From Glossina fuscipes (Eukaryota > Arthropoda > Insecta > Diptera > Glossinidae): DNA of 64,000 bases. The stretch covers positions 40,109,990 through 40,173,989 of the forward strand of contig NW_023998415.1 in NCBI RefSeq assembly GCF_014805625.2. Direction: 5' to 3'. Positions 41,326-54,022 of this stretch are shown in pieces (within the stretch, counting starts at the first letter, position 1; each line of letters starts with the position of its first letter). Under the pieces are notes generated by a model that worked only from the letters and a program-made list of their open reading frames with translations, had not been told where the DNA came from and did no database searches. The position numbers and the translations under genes are program-made.

Positions 41326-43958
41326 CAATCAAAGTATACTCACCTCCAGCGAGACGATACATAAAATATATATTTTTTTTTTAAATGCCTTAATAAAGAG
41401 CTCTTCGTTTAATCGTATTCATCGTTGGTGCACATGAATGTCTGAAAGTCTATCCGTAAGTCTGCCTTCAAGTTCTATGCGATTGATGTCGAAAGCAGCT
41501 CAAGAAATCGACATGACCGCCTTTCGTCATATTAAGGTTTATTCATTGCGTCTTTTAGAAAACGAAAGTCATGAAGTAATTAATTTTCCGGCAGGACACT
41601 CTTCAACATTGCTTTTGAAAATTTTCGGTAAGTTTTCCCTTCGTTTTGCAATCAGTTCCAGTTCAAATGAATTTGACATTTTCACAAGAACGAACAGTCG
41701 TTTATCTTCTTTAGCGTCCTGTTCAAGTTTTCTCATCTCAATATTCTTTCAGAGATCTTCTAATGCGGCTGAATTTTTGAAGCTAACAATAAGTCTGCTC
41801 TAGTCACATATATGTCTTTAGATCAGATCTTTGAAGTTATATTATAGAAAAGAAACAAGAAGAAATCTTTTCGATTCCTATTCTAACCAAGTAAACTAAC
41901 GACGACATTTTACGAATTGAGCCAAAAATTTGTAAATTAACTTGAATGCAAAGGGTTTTTAAAAATTTTGACTACTCACATAATTCACATCAAGCAAAAG
42001 TGTGACTTTTGCCAGTCGTAACCAGTTGGAATTTCACATATCATTTTTGAGGTTATATCATATCATTTGCTCCGGTTAGTTTTCAATATTTCTTTCAATT
42101 TTATTTTACATTTGCAACGTCCCATGCAAACATTTTAAAGAATGAGAATTTCAGGTCGATTTCCATTACTTTGGTGTACTTCTATTTATATCCGGTAATA
42201 TACTCCGCATAAGTGAATAATGGAATATTTTATAAAAAAATCCGAATAACGACCTAAATATTACGCAAATATGTGAAAGCGTTGCTAGTAAATAAATCAA
42301 TCATCTTAGGACAGACTCGGCCGCCTTACATTGATTTGGACAAAAGATGTAAAAAATTTCAACTCCCTGACTAATGCGAGGTCAAAAAGTCTAGAATTGG
42401 AAATTTTTTGCGCTAACCCGAAAAGGGTCAAGTGTTCGAAAAGAAAAGTCATTAAAGACTCCAGTAATGATAATAAACCCGTAAAGAAAACGGAATTGAT
42501 GAAATAAATAATCCAGTGCTGATGATAAGCAACCTAAGAAAGTGATAAAAAAAAAAAAAATAAGTAAAAAGCACGCAATTAGCAACACTTGCGTCAAACC
42601 GAAAACTTTCAAAATTGTGCAAATTTACCGTTTTTCCTATCTAGCAACTAAATCGCTGGTCAAAACCCATTGAAACGTATCCGTTGACTACGATACTACC
42701 TATTACGGCACGCATATAATCATTCAGTCCGTCAGGAAAAATTGCAGCGAACCTCAAATAAGAATTGATACAAAAACACAGTCAGTCATTTACACATACA
42801 TTTATTCGCACACCCAAAAACAACAACGATCAACTTACAAGCAATTCTTATCACAATCATCATAAGGTTTGGCCGGAGTAGTGCAGTGTCAGTGTCGACG
42901 AGTTTAGTCGGCATTCAACACCTTTAGCCTTTTTATGCGGTACCGTAGTTATTGTGTAATGTGTATGTATATATATGTGTGTGTGTGTGCATGTGCGCTT
43001 ACGAAGCAACATGACACAGGATGAACGGGAGTAGATAGATAAAATATGATTACATACATATGTACAAGTGATTAACATGACTTACGGAGAGACACAAACA
43101 TATTCGCATATACACATTAACATATATATATATACAAAATGCTTAATATATTATGAAATTGCAATGTGTATAATGTCTAATTTACAGTTATAAAACAAAG
43201 TGGGTATATGCGTCCGTCCACATGTGCTATTCTTTTTCCATTTTTATTTTTTATGGTTTTTTTATTTTTGTTTTTTTTTTCAACTTATTAGAAGTTTAAA
43301 CACGAGTTTCTAAAAATAGGGCTTACTTATATACATACATATTTCTACTTGTGTGTATGCATGCGTTTGTATATATATGTGTGTACGCGTATGGATACAT
43401 TTAGTGACCCACAACCTAACCCAGCGTTATGTGCTGGTTAGGTTTGACTTATATTGTCTTTCTATGCTTGTCAGTTAGTTTCAATATTTTCAATGTTTCA
43501 CGCCATTAACTAGTACGTATGAATATATATGTACGTGTATGTATGTATGAACATACATTCATTTATTTACAATGTTGTTTAATTTTTAGTATATTTTAAG
43601 AGTTCACAAGTTGTATGAACATATATTCTTTTATGCATATATATAATATATATATGTACATATTTACATACAAAGATGTCCGTATACGCCTGTACGTGCT
43701 ATTTAAGCATATGCTTAAATGAAACGCTAACTTGCTTAGTGTCCAATGTCTGGCTGAGCATTGCTAATAACAATCATTATATGTATTTACATATATACAA
43801 TTGTACATACGTAGATTTGTTTCTCTATATTTATTTGTATCTGTTCATGTACATGTATATGCGCAGTTAGACAGACATATTTTAAGTTTCGCTTCGAACT
43901 GTTAAGTTAGTTGAAGATGTTTGCAATGGCTATGAGTTGATATTTGTGGAGAAAATTA

Positions 43959-43988
43959 TGAATGAATGAATGAATGAATGAATGAATG
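43959..43988. repeat. (GAAT)n tetranucleotide repeat
   Basis: Seven GAAT units, followed by an ATGT/ATGC-rich stretch to about 44035. Confidence 0.9.
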
Positions 43989-44298
43989 CATGTTGTATAT
44001 GTATATGTATGTATGTATGCATGCATGCTTATATGCATGCTTATGTTTATATGAAAATGTGTGTTTTTTGTAGCCATGTATAAGTATGTCTATATGTGAG
44101 CAGGGTGTGTGCCAAACCATAAAAATGCTGTTAAGCATATAAATTGGCTCAACAAAAATGAAATTCATAAACTAAGAGAGATTTGCAAATTACTTGCCGT
44201 TATTCCGCCAAATGTGTCTACAAGTGTACGCACACTCACACAACAATCGTCATATTTTTTGTGTCAGTAAGTGCCAAGAAAATTGGAAACTATTTTCC

Positions 44299-44329
<31 letters not shown>

Positions 44330-46267
44330 CATATATATGTCTCCATATATTTTCTTTAAATTGTTTTCAAATTACATCGACAACATTGTTGTATGCAAAT
44401 AAAAATATGCTGTTTGAAGATTTGTTCTTGTTTTTTAAGAAATAAATTCCAACTGTCACAAAGTAAAGATCTTTATGACATACTCTGGGTCTCTGTGCAG
44501 TAAAAGTTTTTTATTTTCTCGTTATTTTATTTAATATTCATTGCGGTTAATCTTTAGAAGATTAGTTCGTTAAGTATAACTTCTAGAATATACCGTTCAT
44601 TTTCACTACGGTTTAAGTACATTTTTTATTTTCAAGTAATTATCGTGTACGCATTTTTGATTTTTGCTTTTTCTCTTTTCCCGGTAAAGATTCGATTGCC
44701 GGCTTGCTGATATGCTGGCTAGTGTTTTCACAAGATGAAAGCCCAATGACCAAATATTAAAAGTTCTTTGCTATGTACTGCTTACCGTTATATGAGGATT
44801 ATTCCCCTTTGAGACATTAGACATGATGCACAGAAACACTCTTATATGCTATTTGAACTGAGTACTCATGACAGGCAGTACTTATTAAAGAACCAATATT
44901 ATTATATCGAAAGGAATGCGAGCATTCTGAGTTTGAAGTACCATTTCCACCGTTTCAAACATTGCTAATCAGAAGATGGAATTCGAATGGAAATAAAAAT
45001 TTGTTAAGATGACTTGACAACAATCATTGTGCTTTCGTCCGTCATTAATGAGGGTAAACTGAGGTGAAATTTATCGAAGAATCAATCGCAAATCGAAATC
45101 AAAATAAATATTTCGCCCAAGTACCAGCAAAATTAATTATAAACAATGCTATTGGATATGTTTCGTCGTGTCGTAATAGCACAAAAGGTACCGTCTATTC
45201 CGTAACATAGAATGTGGCCGAGTGTCAGGAGAATTTATTATGATGCGTTTGTTAAGCACTTTGGACTGTCAGTAGTGAAATGTGACGACGTATATATTTC
45301 TCCCACGCATTCTCAGCTAGCGACGCAGCGATGTCCGCCATTGCAAATGCATTACAGCAAAGTTGCAACAAGTGTTAGTCCTAATAGGGTGCCGTAAAAC
45401 ACATCGCCAGAATATAGAATGATATTCTAACTACTTAGACTACTTTAATTTTGAACTGCTGGGAGATATTGTCGCGTTTTTCACTCCGGAATGAAATGAA
45501 CTTCTTCAACTTCTGAAAAAGTCGAGTTTACTGTTTGATCAATATTGTCGCCGTGTTTATCTCTTTAGAATGATATAACCATAGCCAGCATAGCGTGGCG
45601 TCTTGTATGCCAGATGGACGTCTATTCGAAATTTTTTCTTTTAGACAATGTAGGGATCCATTTTCATATTCGTTCGATAAGACTAAGGCGGGAATACTCA
45701 GCCAGACATTGTCAAGTTCCAGCTTTCTATTTAGATTTTCGTAACTGTAACAACAACGATGGACTGTATAAGGCTTCCGAAGAATACTTCCGCATACGAT
45801 ACAAAGTGTATTGACGCAGCTAGTGTACCCTGAATCTATGACACATGAGCGCAAAATCTCGAAAACATTTCAAAACTTGCCGTTTATTTCTACGCGCTGA
45901 TCCGATTACGTAACGAATTACGTTTAGACTTTTAACGAATTTTTGAAAAACATGCGAAATTTGTTTTCAAGAATTAAGAAAGTTATTTGCAAACAGATAT
46001 TTTCAAAGTAAGATACTCCCTTCCAGCTGTGTTTGTAGTGACCCAGATTCTTTGTTCTTGTCAATTGTATTGATTGAGTAAATAGTGTTAAATAAATCAA
46101 ATAAAAATGAAAAAATTAAGAGTTGTTGGAAATCTCAAGGTGTGTCTCTTCGGATAGGGTTGATCAGCCAGTTTTCTATACACGATATGCAAATGTGATT
46201 GAATGGAATGAGTTTAAGGGTTAAAAATCAATTCTTTCTACTTTATATTAATTAAAGCGAAATCGTT

Positions 46268-46269
46268 TA

Positions 46270-46292
<23 letters not shown>
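46268..46292. repeat. (AT)n microsatellite next to poly(T)
   Basis: An alternating AT tract followed directly by about 18 T residues. Confidence 0.85.
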
Positions 46293-46308
<16 letters not shown>

Positions 46309-46659
46309 CTTTTTTAATAAAAATATTCAAATGTCATATCAAATAAATATCATTAATTTTTTTTTTATAAAAAACAAAATTGAATAATAAGAAAAAAAAA
46401 AAAGAAATTAAAGCAAAAGCAAACTACAATAACAGCTTAAGAGCGGTATTCAATATCCCAGCATGTCGGCAGCAAGCGGACTTTTAAACAAAAATATTTC
46501 TTTTTTTTTTTAATAAACAGTAACGCGGCTGTTGTTCGAATGCTTTGCATTTCCTTCCGCTGAGAGGATCCATGACACTCTCATCCTGTACTTTATTCTA
46601 ATGATTTGCGCTTTAACCCTTTCTTTTCCTAAATGCCATCAACCGAATGAATGAATGCG

Positions 46660-46706
<47 letters not shown>

Positions 46707-47027
46707 GCGTGTGTTTGTGTGTATGAATGCAGATACATATATATAAAAAAAAATTCACATAATTTTCTCTTGTCTTCTTTATTTTTCTTTTATTTTTATT
46801 CATCCCGAGCCGAAGCGTTTCATAATTTGACAAAAATGCATTTGTCATTGCTTTCAATTTGCAGCCCAGAGAGCAGCTAGTTGCGACCCAATATAAAATG
46901 CATTTCAATTTAATTCAATTCAGTTTTTTTAAATGAACGAACAAATGAGTGCGTCTGTCCTTTCTTTTCAACTTAGCTGATTGTGTGACCACGAATTAAT
47001 AAAAAAAAAAAAAAAAAAACAAACAAA

Positions 47028-47028
<1 letters not shown>

Positions 47029-47065
<37 letters not shown>
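47029..47065. repeat. (AAT)n trinucleotide repeat
   Basis: About twelve AAT units, just after an A19 run. Confidence 0.9.
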
Positions 47066-47066
<1 letters not shown>

Positions 47067-47190
47067 CAAAGCATTTTAATCATAATGCATTTTTTATAAG
47101 GGCTTTTGCAGCTTAAATGTGTGAGCCTGTAACCACAGCAACTAAGGGAACACATGATGATGGTTTAGCTGACTCCTTTCATTAATGGTA

Positions 47191-47271
47191 ATGCTTTTGC
47201 TTTTGCTATTGCTGTTGTTGCTGCTGCTGCTGCTGCTCCTGCTGCTGCTACTGCTATTGGTGCTGTTGTCG
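47191..47271. repeat. TGY/TGC-rich trinucleotide tract
   Basis: About eighty bases of TTT-TGC, TGT-TG and (CTG)n units with occasional ACT and GGT variants. On the minus strand the phases give Ala/Thr, Ser/Asn or Gln/His repeats, but all frames end in stops within a short distance. It may be a decayed opa-type repeat and is not supported as an exon. Confidence 0.75.
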
Positions 47272-49031
47272 CTAGAATTTGCTTAACTGGGTGTGTTTGC
47301 CACTCCTGCTGTTGTGACTGCTTTCAAATGAAATGGTGTGAATGTCTATTTAATATTTCTTATTCTTATTCATTATTTGATCGAGTGCAAAACAATTTGA
47401 ATTCTACTCCCCAGATGATGACACATTTAATTAATCCTTGAATTAAAGAGGTAATTATATATGTGGTCACCTTCTGATTAAGATTTCGGACAAATTTCTT
47501 TTTCCAAATATAGTGTTTGAACTTTACCGTTTACCGTTTACAAATACTTTACTACAAAAGCAATGAATACACGGTTACGTTGCGCGCATTGTGAAATGAA
47601 GTTCAAATTTGTAAATAAGAATTATTGTCCTCTTAATATAAAGAAAACATATCTGATGTTCCTGACCGACTTCTACGTACATAAAAATGGCCTTTGGGTA
47701 TGATTTGCGGAATACGTATTTCATTTCGGAACATGAACATGGTTTTGCCATGCCAATGATCATGTAATCTCCATATATATAACTCTACTGGAGTTCTCGC
47801 CTAATGTTGGAGCATTGGCTAAACCCAGTAAACGACGAAATCGCAGTCACCTTACTCATCAAGATAATTCGTGTTATTGATGCAATGAGAGCAGAAATGG
47901 TATAAAAATTCTTCTTCCAGAATTACATTTTTACATAAGCGCCGAGGCGGCCATTTATCCACGAAATCATTCTCAAATAAAAATGGTGTGAACCAATAGT
48001 TGAAATAGCAGAGACTTCGTTTTGATTTCTTTTACCATTAGGCGTTTTTAATACAAATTGGAAGAGAAGAACACTTCGAGTCTATCGTAGCTTGAATTGT
48101 TTTATAAATAGTTTACCCTTTAAAATGCAATCTAAAATTATTTCGTCTAAGATTCAACTTGGAATAATTTCTATTTGAAGTGTGAAGTGAAGAGTGAAAT
48201 AAAACACTCAATAACATTTCAAGAAGAGAAAATTCCTTTCAATCAAAATTAATTCAATCTTATTTGAGGACTGGATCGATATAAGAGCAGGGGAACAATT
48301 CAAACTCATTGGAAGATATCGCCGTAGAAAAACTCCGAGCTGTTTTCACTAAATAATTTTTTTATTTATTTCTTATTTTTATACATTATATTATTACATT
48401 TATTATTATATATTAATATTAATTGATATGTTTCTACGAGAATTCGCATTCATCGAGCGATACATTTTTTCGTTACATTTTTTTAAAAATTAGCAATTGT
48501 TTCCTGCCTTTATATGTAAAAACGAAGAAAAGTATGTGAATTAAAAGTAAAAAAGTCAACTGATTATATTAAGTCGTCTTGCTTACTATGAAGCCATAAT
48601 TGATGGCTGAACGATGGAACGATGAAACGTCAAAGCTGGTTTAAAAACTGAACTTCGAGTTCGGATGCATTCGTTTCTCATTGTGGTAGCAGAGTGTGCA
48701 TAGTGGGAGTCGAATTTGCGTATGTTTAACTTGAAAGTACGAACGGTTGCAATTAAATAACGAGCAGCTACGGACATCTGTACCGAGAGTGGTTGAAATG
48801 GTCAATTCTGAGGAAGCGCTCTAGTGATATCTATTGGAGGACAAATCTCTTTTCGCTCGGATCGATTGAAAACAAAAAAGTCTAAATTCGTGTATAAAAT
48901 GAAAAAGTTTTTGTTCGATTTATTCTTCCAAAACTCAGTTTTGTTGTGTGTTTGCACACTTGTGTGTTTAACACTCAAATAATATTTTCCTCTTTGTCAA
49001 TTTGACACAATACCGAAATAGTCGAGGAAAA

Positions 49032-49190
49032 CTATAGACATGAATGAATTGGATGCGGTTTTTTCAGTCTGGGTTCACATTTTGCACAATATTCGTTGCA
49101 ATGGTTAATTGCGTGCGGATGGTACGGGTGGTAGACCCAAGTTTTGTCTCCCATAATGATGCGTTTCATGGTGTCCTCGTAGGCAAAAAA
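49032..49190 (-). pseudogene. Mariner transposase relic, short middle fragment
   Basis: The minus strand reads DTMKRIIMGDKTWVYHP (ATG at 49167-49169) and, after a short loss of similarity, CNEYCAKCEPRLKKP, then a TAG at 49032-49034. This corresponds to the mariner segment FLxRVITGDETWVYxYD...SSQWxxxxEPRPKKP. The first catalytic Asp is kept (MGD) while the following Glu is Lys. Nothing recognisable extends into HTH or DNAPxH regions. The lineage looks different from the relics at 37-39 kb. Confidence 0.6.
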
Positions 49191-51320
49191 TTATTATTCC
49201 ACTGACATGACAAAACCGCAACAGTTGAGTAAATTGATGTGAAAATCTCCACACAAGTGTAGAAGACAATCCTGGCAGTCCACACCAAAAATAATTTCAT
49301 AATTTCATTGTATTCAAGTCAAGAAATTAAGAAGTACGATTGTCAAGTCGGCACACCCGGTATACCAATCACTTCAATTGCGGTTTTACGCCTTGAGTAC
49401 TTAATCGGTTTATTTAACTGGCCAGTCCTTCAGCTTCGCACTTTAAACCGTTAAAGTTCAAAAACAGGAACAGGCATCAAGCCTCTCTAACGTGAATGTT
49501 ATTTGTGTGAATTACTATCTATCTACATTTGAATGTCTTTCGTTGCAAGAAGAAGAGAAGAAGTCAATTACGGAAATTGTCCAATTTTAGGGGCGATCGC
49601 TTGCTGTTGTTGTTCCCGAATATCAAGAGACACTGGCGAATTTAACTTTATAGCTTTGCGTTGTGGGAATTTCGGTTCCGATATTGAATTGGAGAGCTTC
49701 AGTTTTCGTTAAGCTTGAAATGCCTTTGTTTTCAAAAAACTAAATGAACCTCTTCTTTGTATTGTGTATTCTATCGGCTAATAACACAGAACACACAATT
49801 TCCTCACCGTTTCTGTTCTCATGAAGCCGTTAACTCTGCACCGAAAAACACAAAAAAAAAAAAAAGAAAGAAAGCTCGTTCTCTCCATGTAACGATAATT
49901 TCTAACATTTCTTTATAAGTTCCGGGTTCATTGACCTTCAATTTGCTACTGTTTGTTTCCTTGTTAGTTTATCTTGCATCAACATCAAATCCTGTCATCT
50001 GTTGGACTTTTTTGTTTATATAAAAAACAGTAATACCAGCGAGCAAAAGCGTATGAAGAGAGAAAGGTCGAAGAACTCAAATAGTCTTTGTTTTTTTTTT
50101 TTTTTTGTCTGCTAAAGGAATTTCCTTTAAACTAACTGATCATACATACAAAAAAGAAAGGTATTTTCACTTAAACATATACGTGTGTTTTTTTTTTTTT
50201 TTTTGTTTTGGTTGGTAGTAAGAATTTTTAAGGGAACAATTGTGTGATCGAAATATTAAGATAAAAGTGAGGGAAAAAGGGAAGACAAAGAAAAAAAAAA
50301 AACAGAAAATATTACTTAATAATTTATGTAAGGAGGCAAGTGTAGCGTACTTGTGGTCAAACGAACAAGTAATTTAAGCGGACAACGACAGCCAAACAAC
50401 CAACAGCCAACAGCCAACAACCGCGATAAAATGTTCTGCGGAAGAAAAAAATTTTTATTTATTTTTCAATTTTTTCTCTTTTTCTTAAGTTTTTTGCCAT
50501 TTTTTGCCTGTAATCGCCTCGCCTCACCCACCGCCCCCCCCTCCTCACGGCGCGCCCACGAACCACCAAAAAAATGTAATAATAACGACGTGAACAATAA
50601 ACAGCCTACTGGTTAGCATTTTATTGTGTTATGTTGCACTAAAGTGTCTATTTGGCAAACGATAAGTTTTCAAATTTCAATTTTTTCTCCCATTTTTTGA
50701 TTTTGGTTTTATGTAAATTAATCCAAAAACCATTTATGATATTTTGAGTACGCATAAGTACTTAAGTGTCATTGTATTGTTTTATTTATTTGTTTATTTT
50801 TTTTTTTTTTCAGTTGTCAAATTCTAATCTTTTCTATTGTATTGAATAAGAATGAATTTGTATATTAGGTCTATGTGAAAGTGTTCTCGGTCTCTGTTCA
50901 GAAAAACATCAAGCGCTTAACACATCTAGATCCGAAGCATACCTTGCTATAAATAAATCATCAAGTCGTTTAAACTGTAGATATGATTTATTATATAATA
51001 ATATATGTAAGTAGATTGACCAAAAAGTTTCTGATATGAATCTGAAAGTGGCAGCTCTGATCGTATTCATAAAAATTTCAGCCATTTCCGGCGAGCAGTT
51101 GTCGTTCGAGGGACGACATGTGTGTATGCCTTTATGTAAATCGAACAAGTTAAGTATCGGATCGTCAAAATAGGCATTTGTCCTTGAAAGGCAATACCAT
51201 TACCATATAAATTAAGGACGAGTTTAACGCTGTGTACGAAGTAACATTTCGGACACTTGAATTCAAGGGTTCTCGTACCACCTCGGATAAACGATAAACG
51301 AGCAGCTAAAAACTGCTGGT
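49191..51320. other. Non-coding DNA, no gene recognised
   Basis: Homopolymer-rich sequence. A minus-strand frame at 51067-51504 (145 codons) overlaps the plus-strand mariner relic and is probably its antisense shadow extended by chance. Confidence 0.5.
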
Positions 51321-51324
51321 TCAC

Positions 51325-51600
51325 TATATATTCATGCAGAATCATATGCGCCGCATCGCTACGTGATGGATATAATGACAAAATCGCATGAATTGATATA
51401 CGAATTATTGCCCCACTCACCAAATTTTTCACCTGTAGCCCCCAGGAATTATTATCTGTTTGCAAAACTGAAGAAAATATATCAGATTTGACAAAGGATT
51501 TCAATCAAGTGATGAAGTCTTTAGAAAAACTAAAGCCTATTTCGAGGATCTGACCAAATCGTTCAATAAAAAGTCATGGAAATAATAGAGAAGCTTCCGC
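51325..51600 (+). pseudogene. Mariner transposase C-terminal relic
   Basis: Plus-strand translation gives ESYAPHRYVMDIMTKSHEL, IYELLPHSPNFSPVAPRNYY, LFAKLKKIY and, in a second frame, YFEDLTKSFNKKSWK. This matches the mariner landmarks HQDNAPAH, KLHELGYELLPHPPYSPDLAPSDYYLF, NLKK and AYFEDLxKSYYKKG. The catalytic Asp of DNAPAH is not visible and the final Asp (PSD) is Asn (PRN). At least one frameshift and several stops are present. This is a lineage unlike those at 37-39 kb and at 58.8 kb. Confidence 0.72.
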
Positions 51601-53002
51601 TGACTATCTTATTACCCAGTCTTGGAAATTATCAGCCGATACGTCATATCGTATACATGCAACTCCATATGTCTATTTGCAGTCTTATTTTAAGAGATAT
51701 CACAAAAACATCACAAGCCGCAAGACAGTCACAAGCAAACGTCAAATTAATTGTGCATGACTTTTGGTGGATTTTAGTTATTGATGATCATCTGCTGAGC
51801 ATATCATAATGAATGTTTCCTATTATAACATATATAACAATGCAATACACAACACTTTATATAAAAACAAAAAAAAAACAAAAGGGAAAATATATGATTT
51901 TTATAAAATTATCTGATTCGATAATAGAGCGAAAAATTGTCGAGACATATCAGGAAGAAGGACGTCCCGTATCAACTTGAAGATTCACTTTCCAAACAAT
52001 TTTTTTGATATTCCAATACCTTCCGGCGGAATGTTATAAAGGCTTGGGAACATAGGCATATCAAAAGACTTTCTTAGCCTCTGGTATTCTGGATAAAGAT
52101 CTGTGTACTCTTCTAAAAATCTTTTTTTTACTCTCATCAATTTGAATGTAGTTTTTTTTTTTTTTTGCCACCTTGATCACATTGAAAGTGTATAGGTGAT
52201 AATGACTTGTCTCAATTGAATCAATTATTGGTTACAGGAAGTGTAAAATATGACTAACGACTTTCATTTTTTATTAAGCCGACTCCTTTTATGTTTTCGT
52301 AAACTTTTCAAATTGTGGTTTCGGCTTCGACACAAGAATTCATATTGTAGTGTTTAATTGTAACTATTGCCCGGGAATAGCAAGTTTAATAGAAAAGTCA
52401 AAAGAACCTATGATAATGCAATCAGAAGCTCTTATGAGAGGTGACCGGTTGCCACGCCCGAATACATCTATTAGTTTATCATTTTAGTGTCCATAACAAT
52501 TGAGAAGAGCATGGCCTTCCGTCCTTTTCTGCTTGGGCTTTTATAGTATGTAGGAAATTGAATGTGAATACATGCGAACGGGACTTTTGTCTAAACTACT
52601 CTAATACTCTTATATCCACGTTCCTTTGTTTGTCTAAATAATACTTCTTTTGGTTTGTCATTTATGTTTTAAGTACGCTAAGCGCATTAATAATGTTTAA
52701 ATATTGAAATATTTTTAAATAAATATTAGAGAGGCATGCTCATATGTAAAATATATATATATATATATATATTTTTTTTATATATTTATGTGTGTATATG
52801 TATAATAAATGCATATTTATTATGTGCATATTATCATTATTAGCGAGTTGACAACCGATGTGTTTGTTATTAATGTTTTTTCTTCACTTTTTTTGTAGCT
52901 TGAGAGCTTAACACACACATCGGTTGGTTGGTTGGCATTTGCAAATGTGACAAATGACAAAATTTGACATTAACTTTATGTTTAAAATTCGTTTTGCTTT
53001 AC

Positions 53003-53038
<36 letters not shown>

Positions 53039-54022
53039 ATATTTCTGTTTGGTTTGTTGAGCCTTAACAACAACGCATTGTCACACATGCATACATAAAT
53101 ATTTAGTTTGTTAATAATGTGTCGTCGAATTGTCTACTTTGACAGTTTATAAAAATAACAACTGTAAGACAATTAAAAAAAAAAAGGAAAAAAAAAAAAA
53201 GTATAAATAGTTACACTATATTAACATAAATAAACTGTTATCATTTGGAATATGTGCTTCAAGTTATATTGCTTTCAAAATTCCATTTTAATCTGTTTGA
53301 GTATGTAAATTATTTAAGAGCAAGTAACAGAAAGAAACTCGTGTTCACTTTAAAACGAATTTCGTACGCCCACCATCTTGACCACTTATATAGCAACCTA
53401 ATAAACTGTACTTGCTGCCTTCAGCAAAATTACGCATGCGCTAGACTATAGTATTTATGCAATGAAATTTTGAATTCTTTCACGCAATACTTGTCCGATT
53501 GCGGTGGTATTCCGTTCACCGGGAGCCACTCTTGACAAGCAAGTCGTTTGCGATAATTATTTTGCCAGAAAGGTATCTTCATTAGTGCTCTACTATCGCC
53601 CTGTTTCCTTAATTTCAGTTCATCTTACTTTTGGCTATGACAATGAAAGTAAACAAGCATATCTAATCAACTGCGGTAGATACGTGTTTGCATAGGAGTT
53701 AGAGTAACTGCTAGCTCAAGAGAAGAAAAACCTGTTTGAGCAATTTCAATAAAAAATTCTTATTACTTTTCGATCGCAATGTTACTTAAAGAAGAAGAAA
53801 CCGTGCAATGTGAAGAAGGTCTAAGAGTAATGTAAAGCCAAAGATGTTAGGGCAATTCTTGTATTTTAATTTAATAAAAAATAATAATTTTTTTCGCTAA
53901 TTAGTCTACCGTCGAAGTAGCCGAAGGGCATTCGTAAGCGGCCCGCATGTACACCCCCTAGCTGAATGATAATATTTTCCATGCTCAGTTGATTGATCGA
54001 GCTTGCGGGAATCTTTTGTTGA
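51601..54022. other. Non-coding DNA with (AT)n tracts
   Basis: No gene recognised. (AT)n tracts lie at about 52752-52772 and 53007-53036. Short frames at 53.2-53.7 kb have no recognisable motif. Confidence 0.5.
53007..53036. repeat. (AT)n microsatellite
   Basis: An alternating AT tract of about 30 bases. Confidence 0.9.

Larger units (their letters stand above)
39731..49031. other. Non-coding DNA with simple repeats, no gene recognised
   Basis: The interval contains (AAT)n, (GAAT)n, (GT)n, (AT)n and TGY repeats. A 121-codon frame at 41438-41803 (plus) is Ser-rich and matches nothing I know. A 108-codon minus frame at 45528-45854 has cysteines but no recognisable spacing. Neither is supported as a gene. 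Confidence 0.5.

Noticed and set aside
41438..41803. 121-codon Ser-rich plus-strand frame, with a charged antisense frame
   Set aside because: No motif, no recognised family and no splice or start context. The antisense reading has stops. It may be worth a search, but it is not supported.
45212..45397. Possible mariner-like SPxHSQLATQR stretch
   Set aside because: The resemblance to the SPDLAPSDYH motif is too weak and no other mariner motif lies nearby in order.
47191..47271. Candidate polyglutamine/opa exon on the minus strand
   Set aside because: All phases reach stops quickly and no flanking coding sequence is seen; treated as a simple repeat.
51067..51504. 145-codon minus-strand frame with CPKC motif
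   Set aside because: Half of it is the antisense of the plus-strand mariner relic, and the single CxxC is not part of a recognisable zinc-binding pattern.
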